In this document: positions 11,137 through 19,672 of the stretch, piece after piece | Position numbering within the stretch: position 1 is the stretch's first letter | Layout: the number at the start of each line of letters is the position of its first letter | Source of the DNA: Segatella copri DSM 18205 | GTDB lineage: Bacteria; Bacteroidota; Bacteroidia; Bacteroidales; Bacteroidaceae | Length of the DNA: 64,000 nt | Direction: 5' to 3' | Assembly (NCBI RefSeq): GCF_025151535.1 | Contig: NZ_CP102288.1 | Span: 2,117,501 to 2,181,500 of the forward strand | Position numbers and translations under genes: made by a program | The notes under the pieces: generated by a model | Database searches by the model: none | The model's input: only the letters and a program-made list of their open reading frames with translations | What the model was told of the DNA's origin: nothing

Positions 11137-11856
11137 TTATGGCTGCAAGGTAAAACCTACTACCAGGTAAGCTTTCTCAGTGCTAGGATTGGCAGCGACC
11201 TGAGCGAAGACAGGAACAGAGAAAGAATCTGTAATCTTCAAATCCTTGGTAGCTTTCAGTGAAACATTGGTAACTGCAAAACCATTGGCATCACCATAGA
11301 AAGATGTAGCAAATGGAACTGCGCCTATACTTGCTGCCCAATCGCAACCGCCTAACTTGAATGGGGCTGTAGCCTCAACATATGAAGAATAAGCACGGTC
11401 ACCATCCTTATTTAATCCATCATTGCCTGCAAAGTTGGTGTACCAGTTCAAGGCAACTGGACCAAAGTCATAACCTACATTTGCCTCAAAAACATGAGAA
11501 GTTTCATGTGCCTTATAGGCGAAATACTTCTCGTTAGGAGAGTTGAACCAGTAATCGGTCACGCCGATATGGAAACCACCGGTTTCATAAGCCAAGGTAA
11601 GGTCAAACTCCTTAGTATCCTCTGGCTGAGAGATACCTACACTTCCCCAAGCTGTCAGAGACAAGCCCTTGTAACCAATACCGAGTGTTGGCTGCAAAGA
11701 GACTTCTCCCAGTGACTGACCACGCCAGATATACTGGTTTACAACATCTGCAGCGATTGTAGTTTCCACCTCATCCTGAGCAGAAGCTGCAGGAGCAAAA
11801 GCAACCAAACCGAGTGCAATGGCACCCATCTTCTTTATATCAAAAATCTTCTTCAT
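11137..11856 (-). CDS. Outer-membrane TorF-like putative porin
   Basis: 239 residues with a clear signal peptide: MKKIF, a hydrophobic core, and a cleavage site after AASAQ near residue 27. The mature part alternates polar and hydrophobic residues with many aromatic and glycine turns and ends in hydrophobic residues (VVGFTLQP), as in small outer-membrane beta-barrels. It resembles the TorF/gcw_chp family that in Bacteroidota often sits beside ammonium transporter genes. Here it is directly downstream of glnK1-amt1 but has its own promoter at 11983-12015 and a terminator behind it. A role in ammonium or small-solute entry is an inference from position. Confidence 0.75.
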   Translation of the reverse strand: MKKIFDIKKMGAIALGLVAFAPAASAQDEVETTIAADVVNQYIWRGQSLGEVSLQPTLGIGYKGLSLTAWGSVGISQPEDTKEFDLTLAYETGGFHIGVTDYWFNSPNEKYFAYKAHETSHVFEANVGYDFGPVALNWYTNFAGNDGLNKDGDRAYSSYVEATAPFKLGGCDWAASIGAVPFATSFYGDANGFAVTNVSLKATKDLKITDSFSVPVFAQVAANPSTEKAYLVVGFTLQP

Positions 11857-11982
11857 ATTCTCTTATTTTTATGTGATACATTTTTGTTTTTAAAAGTTTC
11901 GGCAGCAAAGGTTCTCCAAATCGAAGACAATACAAAATAAATCGCGATTTATTTATATTGTTGAGATGCAGCGTACCTTATT

Positions 11983-12015
11983 CAAAGGTACTAATTATAA
12001 CTCTGCTCGCCAAAA
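11983..12015 (-). promoter_or_regulatory. Promoter of the TorF-like gene
   Basis: Minus strand TTTTG (12015-12011), 20 bp, TACCTTTG (11990-11983). It lies in the gap between amt1 and the TorF-like gene and about 125 bp before that start codon, so the gene can be transcribed apart from amt1. Confidence 0.7.
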
Positions 12016-12058
12016 CTTCTGCTGAAAAATCTCTCTCGCTCGCTATATGAAAGTTTCT

Positions 12059-13321
12059 TTAGTTGTAGCAACTTTCACCATGCTCGTAGATATCGAGACC
12101 TTCTTCCTCGATTCTCTTGTCAACACGGAGACCAGCAATCTTCTTGATACCCCAGAAGAGGATGATACCTGTTACGGCTGCCCAAAGGTCGATGCAGAGG
12201 ATACCGAAGCACTGAGCACCGAAGAATCCGAAGCCACCACCATAGAAGGCGCCACCATCAAGGGCGAAGAGACCAGTCATCAAGGTACCGAAGATACCAC
12301 AAACACCATGAACTGAACTTGCACCAACAGGATCATCAATATGAAGTTTGGTATCGATGAACTCAATAGAGAATACCAAGATGATACCTGCCAAGAGACC
12401 GATGATGGCTGAACCCAATGGACTAACCAAGTCGCAACCAGCAGTAATGGCTACCAAACCAGCCAAGATACCATTCAATGTCAATGAGAATGATGGCTTG
12501 CCATACTTGATCCAAGATGTGAACATGGTAGCCAAACCACCGCAGACTGCAGCCAGGTTGGTTGTCAGGAATACGTGACTGATAGCAACACGGTTAACCT
12601 CACCAGAAGCAGCGAGCTGAGAACCAGGGTTGAATCCGAACCATCCGAACCAGAGGATGAATACACCCAGGGCAGCAGCCATCAGATTGTGACCTGGGAT
12701 AGCAGTACTCTTACCATTGCGATACTTACCAAGACGAGGACCTAAGCAGATAGCACCAACCAAGGCAAGTACACCACCAACACTATGTACGATGGCAGAA
12801 CCTGCGAAATCATGGAAGGCTGCACCGAAGGTGTTCATCATGAAAGAACCTGCCTCGCTGTTGCAAAGCCAACCGCCACCCCATGTCCAATGACCCTCTA
12901 CAGGGTAGATAATCAATGAAATGAAGAATGAGTAAATGCAGTACATGGAGAACTTGGTACGTTCTGCCATAGCACCTGAAACGATGGTAGCACTAGTAGC
13001 GCAGAATACGGTTTCAAACATCAGGAAGCCTTCAGTAGGAAGACCGGCTGCATTTGTATAGAAAGACAAATCGCCGAAGTTAGGCATACCGATGAAACCG
13101 GCGCCATCGCTACCAAACATAAATCCGAAACCTACGAACCAGAAGAGAACAGAACCGACCATGAAGTCGACAAAGTTCTTAAACAAGATGTTCGCTGTAT
13201 TTTTACTACGGGTAAAGCCCGCCTCGCAGAGGGCAAATCCCGGCTGCATAAAAAAGACCAACATGGCTGCCAAGAGCATCCATACGGTATCTACTGAAAT
13301 TCCTAAATCCTGTACACTCAT
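12059..13321 (-). CDS. amtB: Ammonium transporter 1
   Basis: 420 residues, 11 or so hydrophobic segments, inner membrane. The start region contains CEAGFTRSKN and the central signature DFAGSAIVHSVGGVLALVGA, the conserved Amt/MEP/Rh block with the pore aspartate. The C-terminal tail HGESCYN follows the last helix and carries the glycine-rich cytosolic segment contacted by PII proteins. It follows glnK1 with a 166-bp gap containing repeat arms. It differs clearly from amt2 in the N-terminal half, so the pair are not a recent duplication. Confidence 0.95.
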   Translation of the reverse strand: MSVQDLGISVDTVWMLLAAMLVFFMQPGFALCEAGFTRSKNTANILFKNFVDFMVGSVLFWFVGFGFMFGSDGAGFIGMPNFGDLSFYTNAAGLPTEGFLMFETVFCATSATIVSGAMAERTKFSMYCIYSFFISLIIYPVEGHWTWGGGWLCNSEAGSFMMNTFGAAFHDFAGSAIVHSVGGVLALVGAICLGPRLGKYRNGKSTAIPGHNLMAAALGVFILWFGWFGFNPGSQLAASGEVNRVAISHVFLTTNLAAVCGGLATMFTSWIKYGKPSFSLTLNGILAGLVAITAGCDLVSPLGSAIIGLLAGIILVFSIEFIDTKLHIDDPVGASSVHGVCGIFGTLMTGLFALDGGAFYGGGFGFFGAQCFGILCIDLWAAVTGIILFWGIKKIAGLRVDKRIEEEGLDIYEHGESCYN

Positions 13322-13340
13322 AATCTTTACCTTTTAAGAA

Positions 13341-13490
13341 GGAATGTTAAATGTTAAGTGTTAAATGTTAAGTTAGCATACGTCCACTTAGCACTCGATA
13401 CTCTCACCTAACTCCCAAACATTCCGATTTTACTATTAATTCATCCAATTCAGTTAACATTTAACATTAAACACTTAACATTAAATATTA
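13341..13490. repeat. Facing AT-rich repeat arms (glnK1-amt1 gap)
   Basis: Left arm 13341-13375 (GTTAAATGTTAAGT units), right arm 13451-13490 (AACATTTAACATTAAAC units), about 75 bases between them. The right arm reaches the glnK1 stop codon. Same heptad type as at 8731-8846. Confidence 0.85.
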
Positions 13491-13844
13491 TTTCTCCTGC
13501 TCAGCATTATAGAGAGCGATATCGCCTCTTTCACCTGTACGGATTCTTACGGTATCCTCTACAGGAATTACAAAGATTCGACCATCACCAATCTCGCCTG
13601 TACGGGCAGCCTCCTGGATGGCATTAATCGTTTTCTCTACGTTCTTGTCGCGCACGACAACATTCAGCAACACTCGCTCGATACTACTGGTATCATACAT
13701 AACACCACGATAGATTCGAGCCTGTCTCATCTTGCCCTCTCCTCTTACATCGTAGTAAGAGAACCACTCGATGTCGGCGGCAAGCAAAGCTTCTTTTACA
13801 TCCTCAAACTTAGTCTTACGGATGATTGCTTCAATCTTTTTCAT
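13488..13844 (-). CDS. glnK: PII nitrogen regulatory protein 1
   Basis: 118 residues, the normal PII length. MKKIEAIIR begins the first strand, and the C-terminal RTGERGDIAL block contributes to the nucleotide site. The T-loop (GKMRQARIYRGVMYDTSS) lacks the usual proteobacterial surroundings of the uridylylated Tyr but does hold tyrosines. It lies upstream of amt1 and is expected to bind ATP/ADP/2-oxoglutarate and plug the transporter when nitrogen is plentiful. It is about 89 percent identical to the second copy at 48129-48485 (13 differences by eye). Confidence 0.95.
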   Translation of the reverse strand: MKKIEAIIRKTKFEDVKEALLAADIEWFSYYDVRGEGKMRQARIYRGVMYDTSSIERVLLNVVVRDKNVEKTINAIQEAARTGEIGDGRIFVIPVEDTVRIRTGERGDIALYNAEQEK

Positions 13845-13891
13845 GTTAATCTCTCCTATTAATTAATTTACATTTTGTTTATTTTCTGGTG

Positions 13892-13924
13892 CAAAGGTAC
13901 GACATTTTGCTCAATATTTCAAAA
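13892..13924 (-). promoter_or_regulatory. Promoter of glnK1-amt1
   Basis: Minus strand TTTTG (13924-13920), 20 bp, TACCTTTG (13899-13892), about 48 bp upstream of the glnK1 start. Confidence 0.7.
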
Positions 13925-14044
13925 TATTACTTACTTTTTGATGTTAATATTTTAATTTGGTTATTGTTTTGTATAGTTCTTTTTAAAATACAGAACAAAA
14001 TGAAAGCAAATTACGCATTATTCGTTTCATTTTGAAACAAGCCA

Positions 14045-14084
14045 TAAAAAAAACGCTTGAAAGGCCTAAATGACCCCTCAAGCG
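14045..14084 (-). terminator. Terminator now cut off from the nagB-like gene
   Basis: CGCTTGA (14054-14060) pairs with TCAAGCG (14078-14084); on the minus strand the hairpin is followed by eight T (14053-14046). It would end leftward transcripts. The nearest leftward gene is the NagB-LmbE gene at 15784-17775, from which it is now separated by the IS1380-type element. Confidence 0.65.
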
Positions 14085-14307
14085 GCAAACCTAAAAACAA
14101 ACTCTCAACCCTAAAACTAGGGTCACTTTATTATTTACCTCAAATCCGCAACCTATAGGGTTTCGTGGGAATTTACTTGTAAAACGACAAAAATTCTTTT
14201 ATTGTACATATTCCTTGGTCATAACAGAAACGTCGTAAACACAAAATTCCCTTACCCCATAAAGCGACTTGAGGTAATACGCCGGTTTAACCAGAAAAGC
14301 ATGGCCT

Positions 14308-15594
14308 TTAACCAAAGTCTGTCTTGAACAGGTTGGCATAAGCATAGTTGTCTGAATAAATGTTCAATACATGCCTACGTGACGTCTTAATCCATTTTGC
14401 AGGAACAGAGATGAACTTGAACACAAAGGTCTTGATTCTGCTGGTGGCACGCAATCCAAATTCATGGGTTTTCAATCTCTGCATAATAGCTTTGTAGAAG
14501 TTTCTGATGAGAGCTGTCATAAGCAGGAATACTGTATTCTGTGCCATGAACGATTTTGGCAACCGATTCCAGCCAAAGCCATTGTTCATGTCATCGAAGA
14601 TGCGTTCCTTGCCACCACGAAGATTGTAGAATTCCACAATGTCTCTTGCACTCGACTTGTAATCGTTAGTCAGTATACATCTGTAGGTATATTCGCCTTC
14701 CCAAATGTCAAGGTCTCCCTCTATTCGCCTTTGTCTCTGTATGACAAGACGATACGGTTTTCCTTTCCATTTCTCAACAAGGATGGAATTCAGCTCAAAT
14801 TCAATACCGTTGATTTCAACAGTTTTCCATCCAGTCAAGGCAAACATGGAATCGTAGAAGGAAGAGCATCTGTTGGCACGAATATAAAAATGCCTGCAAT
14901 GGGCCTCTACCATATCTACGATTTCCTCCGAGCATGAGCCGCAATCCATGCGGGCACGGGATATATATACTTCTGATGCCTCCAGTCGCTTGAAGATTCT
15001 TTCCAAAGTCTCTCTTTGGTTGAAGCGCACGTTTGTGTTGCCGTCTCTATTTTCAATACCGACAATCATGTCGTTAATGACTGCCACACCTGGACTATAG
15101 CCCAGGAACTTCTTGTAGGTTGGTTTTGCATCATGCTTCTCTGTTTCAATGAACTGATGGTCAAAGTCAAAATCATACTCTTGACCGGATTTCAATTGAC
15201 CAGTAGCAAGCAGGGCTTTGATCAATAAGCAGTTCATCTTGTCTGCAGTATTGAAATCATAGGAGTTGCCAGAAGCAGATTTATAGGTGATGTTCTTACA
15301 AGTCAGTTCTTCGATAGCACGCAATATGGTGTCTGCGCTGCAAGTGCGAAGAGTTGGATGAAGAGACAAATGTTTCATCAAGTGAGTTGTAACATCCTCA
15401 ATACATGAGCCGCCACAAAGATATACGCACATCAGAGAGCGTAGAATTTCGCTATATTGATAACCAAACATAGTGCATCTCAATCCCAAGGTGGAATCTA
15501 TGGTTTGAGCTAAAAGAGCATCAAATTGCTCCATAATAGAAAAAATTCCTCCAAAAGGAGTGAGTTTCTCAGATTTTATTTGTACTTTTGCCAT
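14308..15594 (-). CDS. IS1380-family transposase
   Basis: 428 residues. The DDE-type catalytic core is visible in FDFDHQFIETEK, the segment around SRARMDCGSCSEE and the late Glu region FYNLRGGKERIFDDMNNGFG, as in IS1380-group enzymes. The start MAKVQIKSEKLTPFGG is typical for the family. It lies inside the 14138-15730 element. No internal stop or frameshift is seen. Confidence 0.9.
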   Translation of the reverse strand: MAKVQIKSEKLTPFGGIFSIMEQFDALLAQTIDSTLGLRCTMFGYQYSEILRSLMCVYLCGGSCIEDVTTHLMKHLSLHPTLRTCSADTILRAIEELTCKNITYKSASGNSYDFNTADKMNCLLIKALLATGQLKSGQEYDFDFDHQFIETEKHDAKPTYKKFLGYSPGVAVINDMIVGIENRDGNTNVRFNQRETLERIFKRLEASEVYISRARMDCGSCSEEIVDMVEAHCRHFYIRANRCSSFYDSMFALTGWKTVEINGIEFELNSILVEKWKGKPYRLVIQRQRRIEGDLDIWEGEYTYRCILTNDYKSSARDIVEFYNLRGGKERIFDDMNNGFGWNRLPKSFMAQNTVFLLMTALIRNFYKAIMQRLKTHEFGLRATSRIKTFVFKFISVPAKWIKTSRRHVLNIYSDNYAYANLFKTDFG

Positions 15595-15663
15595 GTCATT
15601 CAGAGTTTTATTTGCTTTTTATTTGCAACACTAAGATAAGTGAAATTTCTGACATGGCAAAAT

Positions 15664-15688
15664 CCTGAGCAACTTTTTGTTGCTCAGG
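15664..15688. terminator. Perfect hairpin inside the IS1380 end
   Basis: CCTGAGCAAC, a five-T loop and GTTGCTCAGG form a perfect 10-bp stem between the right terminal repeat and the transposase start. Leftward transcription from the nagB-like gene would cross it first, so it may shield the transposase from read-through or occlude its ribosome site. That role is inferred. Confidence 0.6.
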
Positions 15689-15732
15689 TGCTTATAAAAA
15701 ATATTAAATTATAGTGTTGCGGAATTAAGGAT

Positions 15733-15760
15733 TTACTGAACTTTCGCATATCAGGAAGTT
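15733..15760. repeat. 28-bp inverted repeat, left copy
   Basis: A 28-base sequence (TTACTGAACTTTCGC...) whose exact reverse complement is at 17930-17957. The two copies enclose the NagB-LmbE gene. The left copy also contains its own hairpin, CTGAACTT paired with AAGTTCAG. Confidence 0.85.
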
Positions 15761-15783
15761 CAGTTAAATATATTAATAAGGTA

Positions 15784-17775
15784 TTACAATGGCTTGTACT
15801 CCACGAAAGCCTCCATGGCCTCATAGCATGCCAGACCCAACTGGTCGTAGAGCGATGCTGTAGCACGGTTACGGTCCTCGGCTCTCTGCCAGAACAGGCG
15901 CTCGTCATTACCCAAGAAAGGAGCACTCTCCATCTGCGACTGATGCTTGAGGATAGAGTTACGCTTTGCCCGCAACTCCTCAGGGCTCAAAGGAACACAC
16001 ATTTCGATATTCTCAATCTCCCATTCTGCCCAGGCACCACGATACATCCATATGCGACAGTCCTTCAACCATTCTGCACCCGCTTTCTTCTCTTCGTCGA
16101 TAGCTGCCAGAACGGCATCAGTACACTTCTTGTGGGTTCCGTGAGGGTCAGCAAGGTCGCCGGCAACATAAATCTGATGTGGCTGCACCTTCTGCAACAG
16201 AGCTCTCACTATCTCCACATCCTTCTCGGTCATTGGCAACTTTTCTATCTTGCCGCTCTCATAGAATGGCAGGTCGAGGAAGTGGACATGATCAAGCGGA
16301 ATTTCATTATAAGTACAAGCGATACGAGCCTCACCACGGCGGATCAGTCCCTTGATGGTCAGGATATCTCTCGTATCGAAGTCACTCTCCTTCTTCTTGG
16401 CAAAGAAGGTCTTGATTTCCTTATATTTATTAGAGATGATGCTGTCTTTTGAGTCTGCAAAAAGCTGGTTGAAACCATTGATAAAGTGCATGAATCTTGT
16501 TACTTCCTCATCACCCACAGCAATGTTTCCTGATGTTTCGTAAGCTACATGCACATCGTGGTTCTGCTGTACCAGTCGACGGATGGTTCCTCCCATAGAG
16601 ATAACATCATCGTCTGGGTGTGGAGAGAATACGATAACCTTCTTAGGGAATGGTGTTGCACGCTCCGGGCGATAGGTATCATCGGCATTCGGCTTACCAC
16701 CTGGCCATCCGGTAATGGTATGCTGCAAATCATTGAAAATCTTGATATTGGCATTATAGGCAGAACCATAGAGTGCCAGAAGTTCGCTCAGTCCGTTCTC
16801 ATTATAATCCTTATTGGTCAACTTCAGGATAGGCTTACCGAGTTTCTGGCAGAGCCATACCAGTGCCGAACGCACCAGTTTATCACTCCACTGGCATGAA
16901 GTTACGAGCCATGGATGCTCGATACGCGTCAGATGGTGAGCTGCACCCAGGTCGATGACAACATGAGCATTCGGATGAGTCTGAAGGAATGATGCCGGCA
17001 GGGTATCTGTGATAGAGTTCTCCACCACCTTCTGCATAATCTCTGCCTTCTCTTCGCCCCAGGCTGTCAGATAGATGCTCTTGGCTGAGAGTAAGGTAGC
17101 GATACCCATGGTGAGCGAACACGGAGGAATGGTTTCCTTGGTCTGCTCACTGTTCTCCATCTCTTCGCGAGAGGTATTGCCGATGAGGATGATACGGGTC
17201 ATCGACTGGATGCCCGAACCTGGCTCGTTGGCTGCAATATTACCCGAACGGCCTATACCTATGAGGGCTACATCGAGACCGCCAAAGGTCTTGATACGCT
17301 GCTCATAAAGACGGCAACTGTCCTGTACGGCATCCTGTGCCACAAAACCATCCAGTGTAAAGATGTTCTGCTCAGCCACATCCACATGATTGAGGAAACG
17401 ATCCTTCAACTGGTTGATGGTACGGAGAGAGCTGTCCTTCTGGAGCGGATAATATTCGTATGCATTGAATACAACAACATTGCGGAAGCTCAGGATCTTC
17501 TCGTTGTAACGGCGAACGAGTTCATCGTATACAGAATAGAGAGAAGAACCGGAACCCAGCGCCATCACATAGAATTTGCCTTCCTGCTGTGCCGCCTTGA
17601 TGCCAGCTTCTATTTTATCAGCTACATGACTGGCACCTTCTGCCATAGAGGCAAAGATGTCTGTATGAATCTTCTCCATTCTGGAGATTTCAGAGTATTC
17701 TACAGTCGTCTTTGGCTTGTAGAACTCTACAGGTACTTTATTGAGTACGATTTGTGAACTAAGATTGAGTCTCAT
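15784..17775 (-). CDS. nagB: NagB-like sugar-phosphate deaminase fused to LmbE/PIG-L deacetylase
   Basis: 663 residues. Residues 1-340 are like glucosamine-6-phosphate deaminase, with the ligand segments ALGSGSSLYSVYDEL and GIGRSGNIAANEPGS; the second replaces the usual GIGxDGHIAFNEPGS, with Ser in place of Asp. The part from about residue 395 is an LmbE-type zinc hydrolase: SPHPDDDVISMGGTI, HFLDLPFY and a late DPHGTHKK supply His/Asp metal ligands. Such fusions are known in Bacteroidales and suggest N-deacetylation plus deamination of an amino sugar in one protein. The changed Asp makes the deaminase activity uncertain. It is a single-gene unit whose terminator has been displaced by an IS. 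Confidence 0.88.
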   Translation of the reverse strand: MRLNLSSQIVLNKVPVEFYKPKTTVEYSEISRMEKIHTDIFASMAEGASHVADKIEAGIKAAQQEGKFYVMALGSGSSLYSVYDELVRRYNEKILSFRNVVVFNAYEYYPLQKDSSLRTINQLKDRFLNHVDVAEQNIFTLDGFVAQDAVQDSCRLYEQRIKTFGGLDVALIGIGRSGNIAANEPGSGIQSMTRIILIGNTSREEMENSEQTKETIPPCSLTMGIATLLSAKSIYLTAWGEEKAEIMQKVVENSITDTLPASFLQTHPNAHVVIDLGAAHHLTRIEHPWLVTSCQWSDKLVRSALVWLCQKLGKPILKLTNKDYNENGLSELLALYGSAYNANIKIFNDLQHTITGWPGGKPNADDTYRPERATPFPKKVIVFSPHPDDDVISMGGTIRRLVQQNHDVHVAYETSGNIAVGDEEVTRFMHFINGFNQLFADSKDSIISNKYKEIKTFFAKKKESDFDTRDILTIKGLIRRGEARIACTYNEIPLDHVHFLDLPFYESGKIEKLPMTEKDVEIVRALLQKVQPHQIYVAGDLADPHGTHKKCTDAVLAAIDEEKKAGAEWLKDCRIWMYRGAWAEWEIENIEMCVPLSPEELRAKRNSILKHQSQMESAPFLGNDERLFWQRAEDRNRATASLYDQLGLACYEAMEAFVEYKPL

Positions 17776-17807
17776 ATCTTTATCTATATTTATTCAAGTT
17801 TCGCAAG

Positions 17808-17935
17808 CTCAGAAGTTAAAGGAGTTATCGCTCCCTACGGTCGCTGAGGAGTTAAGACAACAGTCTTTTTGGCGTAGTTTTTAAGCAGCAAGACATACGT
17901 CTTAACTCCTTAACTTCCTTAACTCCTTTAACTTC
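17808..17935. repeat. Facing repeat arms upstream of the nagB-like gene
   Basis: The left part has AGAAGTTAAAGGAGTTA (17811-17827) and GAGGAGTTAAGAC (17846-17858). The right part, 17899-17935, has GTCTTAACTCCTTAACTTCC and then further TTAACTCC units. GAGTTAAGAC and GTCTTAACTC pair perfectly. This is the same architecture as the heptad arms between the nitrogen genes, with another unit. Confidence 0.75.
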
Positions 17936-17957
17936 CTGATATGCGAAAGTTCAGTAA
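17930..17957. repeat. 28-bp inverted repeat, right copy
   Basis: Exact reverse complement of 15733-15760. It is placed upstream of the NagB-LmbE gene, at the end of the repeat arms at 17808-17935. Confidence 0.85.
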
Positions 17958-18151
17958 CTGAGGATTCATATCTTTCTTTTTAAACATAGTCATTCTGTTT
18001 GATGGTGTAAAGATACGAAAAATATTCCAGATTACGGCATAAATCAGAGATTATTTTCGTGAAATATAAACATTTTAAACAGGCCTTACTTTTAAAAGTG
18101 GGCTTTTTCCTGGTTATTCGTTAGAAAAAGTATAATCTATAACCAAAATAC

Positions 18152-18182
18152 TTGGAAAAAAGTCAGAAATATCGTACCTTTG
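18152..18182 (+). promoter_or_regulatory. Promoter of the symporter gene
   Basis: TTG (18152-18154), 20 bp, TACCTTTG (18175-18182). It overlaps an apparent earlier start at 18180 and so shows that translation begins at ATG 18207. A copy of the TTATTCGTTAGAAAAAGT motif lies just before it at 18114-18131. Confidence 0.75.
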
Positions 18183-18206
18183 CAGGCAAAAAGCAATTTT
18201 ACGAAT

Positions 18207-19367
18207 ATGAAAAGAATTAAAATGCCACTATTGGCAAGAATCATCATTGCCATCCTGTTGGGTGTAATCTTCGGCAATTTCTTCAATGAAGCGGCCGTCA
18301 GAGCGTTTCTCACCTTCAACGGCATCTTCAGCCAGTTTCTGGGCTTTATGATACCGCTCATCATCATCGGTCTCGTTACGCCAGCCATTGCCGACATCGG
18401 TCACGGAGCCGGAAAACTCCTCCTTACCACTGTGGGCATCGCCTTTGCCGACACCATCCTGGCGGGTCTGCTTGCCTATGGTACAGGTTCGGCACTCTTC
18501 CCACACATGATTGCCAATTCTGCCCATGTGGCAGTAGATAAGGCTGAAGAACTCAAACCCTTCTTCGAAATCAAGATACCTGCCATGGTAGATGTGATGA
18601 GCGCCCTCGTTTTCTCGTTCATTGCCGGACTGGGCATTGCCCACAAAGGCAGCCGCACCATGCAGAACGTTTTTCAGGAATTCAAGGAAATCGTATCAGG
18701 TGTCATCGCCAAAGTCATCATTCCCCTACTGCCCCTTTATATCTTCGGCATCTTCCTGGGCATGACTTTCTCCGGCGAAGCCTACCACATTCTGCTGGTC
18801 TTTGCACAGATTATCCTCGTCATTCTTGTACTCCATATCGTCATCTTACTTTACGAATATCTGTTGGCTGGCAGCTTGTCCCATAAGAATCCTTTTAAGC
18901 TGTTGCTCAACATGTTGCCAGCCTACTTCACGGCACTTGGCACATCATCATCGGCAGCCACCATTCCGGTAACTCTGAAGCAGACCTTGAAAAACGGCGT
19001 CACCGATGGCATTGCCGGATTCACCATTCCGCTCTGTGCCACCATCCATCTCTCGGGATCAATGATGAAGATTACCTGTTGTGCGCTCACCATCTGTCTC
19101 ATCAATGGTATGCCGTGCAATCTTCCTCTCTTTCTCAACTTCATCTTCGTGCTCGCCATCTGCATGGTAGCAGCTCCAGGAGTTCCGGGAGGAGCCGTCA
19201 TGGCAGCGCTAGGTCCGCTAGCCTCAGTTTTAGGTTTCAATGCTGATATGCAAGCACTTATGATAGCCCTCTATATTGCGATGGACAGTTTCGGTACCGC
19301 CTGCAATGTAACGGGCGATGGCGCCATTGCTATAGTCGTGGATAAGATATTCAGAAAGGATAAATAA
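18207..19367 (+). CDS. Dicarboxylate/amino acid:cation symporter (DAACS family)
   Basis: 386 residues from ATG 18207, inner membrane, with about eight helices plus two re-entrant hairpins. The family marks are present: the serine-rich hairpin GTSSSAATIPVT (HP1), and a second hairpin with APGVPGGAVMA followed by DSFGTACNVTGDGA, the cation- and substrate-binding Asp and Asn. It imports C4-dicarboxylates or acidic/neutral amino acids with Na+ or H+; the substrate cannot be told. It is a single-gene unit with its own promoter and a strong terminator. Confidence 0.9.
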   Translation: MKRIKMPLLARIIIAILLGVIFGNFFNEAAVRAFLTFNGIFSQFLGFMIPLIIIGLVTPAIADIGHGAGKLLLTTVGIAFADTILAGLLAYGTGSALFPHMIANSAHVAVDKAEELKPFFEIKIPAMVDVMSALVFSFIAGLGIAHKGSRTMQNVFQEFKEIVSGVIAKVIIPLLPLYIFGIFLGMTFSGEAYHILLVFAQIILVILVLHIVILLYEYLLAGSLSHKNPFKLLLNMLPAYFTALGTSSSAATIPVTLKQTLKNGVTDGIAGFTIPLCATIHLSGSMMKITCCALTICLINGMPCNLPLFLNFIFVLAICMVAAPGVPGGAVMAALGPLASVLGFNADMQALMIALYIAMDSFGTACNVTGDGAIAIVVDKIFRKDK

Positions 19368-19375
19368 AAAACAAA

Positions 19376-19408
19376 AGAGGGTGCGTCACAGACTTATGAC
19401 ACACCCTC
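19376..19408 (+). terminator. Terminator of the symporter gene
   Basis: GAGGGTG-C-GTCA (from 19377) pairs with TGAC-A-CACCCTC (to 19408), followed by a T-rich stretch. A diverged copy of this hairpin and of the last codons of the gene is found at 20638-20699. Confidence 0.85.
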
Positions 19409-19480
19409 ATCTTTATATAAATCTCTCTATTTCTAAAGTGATTCATTTATATATATTATATATATCGTAGTGTTCTATTC

Positions 19481-19621
19481 TTACTTGCTCAAGCTAACAG
19501 AATGGCTCATGTTAGTCATTTCTGGAATTGAGTTTACTACGTGTTTCAAGAACATGCCCATGCAAAGAACCATACCTGAAAACATAACTGCGGCGAAAGT
19601 CATTGTAAAAATAGTCATCAT
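19481..19621 (-). CDS. 46-residue single-pass membrane peptide
   Basis: The minus strand from ATG 19621 reads MMTIFTMTFAAVMFSGMVLC, then MGMFLKHVVNS and a polar tail, ending at TAA 19481. It has one hydrophobic segment (about residues 3-24) rich in Met. An AAAAAGG ribosome site lies 9 bases upstream and a TAACTTTG promoter element lies at 19680-19673. I know no family for it. Independent transcription and a clean ribosome site argue that it is real. Confidence 0.6.
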   Translation of the reverse strand: MMTIFTMTFAAVMFSGMVLCMGMFLKHVVNSIPEMTNMSHSVSLSK

Positions 19622-19672
19622 AATTATTAACCTTTTTAAAATTTATTATTTGTTATTCCTTAAATACGAGTG

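Larger units (their letters stand above)
14138..15730. mobile_element. IS1380-family insertion sequence
   Basis: A 1593-bp element. Its ends are imperfect inverted repeats: CCTCAAATCCGCAAC from 14138 and the complement of CCTTAATTCCGCAAC ending at 15730. The bases ATTTA flank it on both sides (14133-14137 and 15731-15735), a 5-bp target duplication. Element and transposase look intact. Confidence 0.85.
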
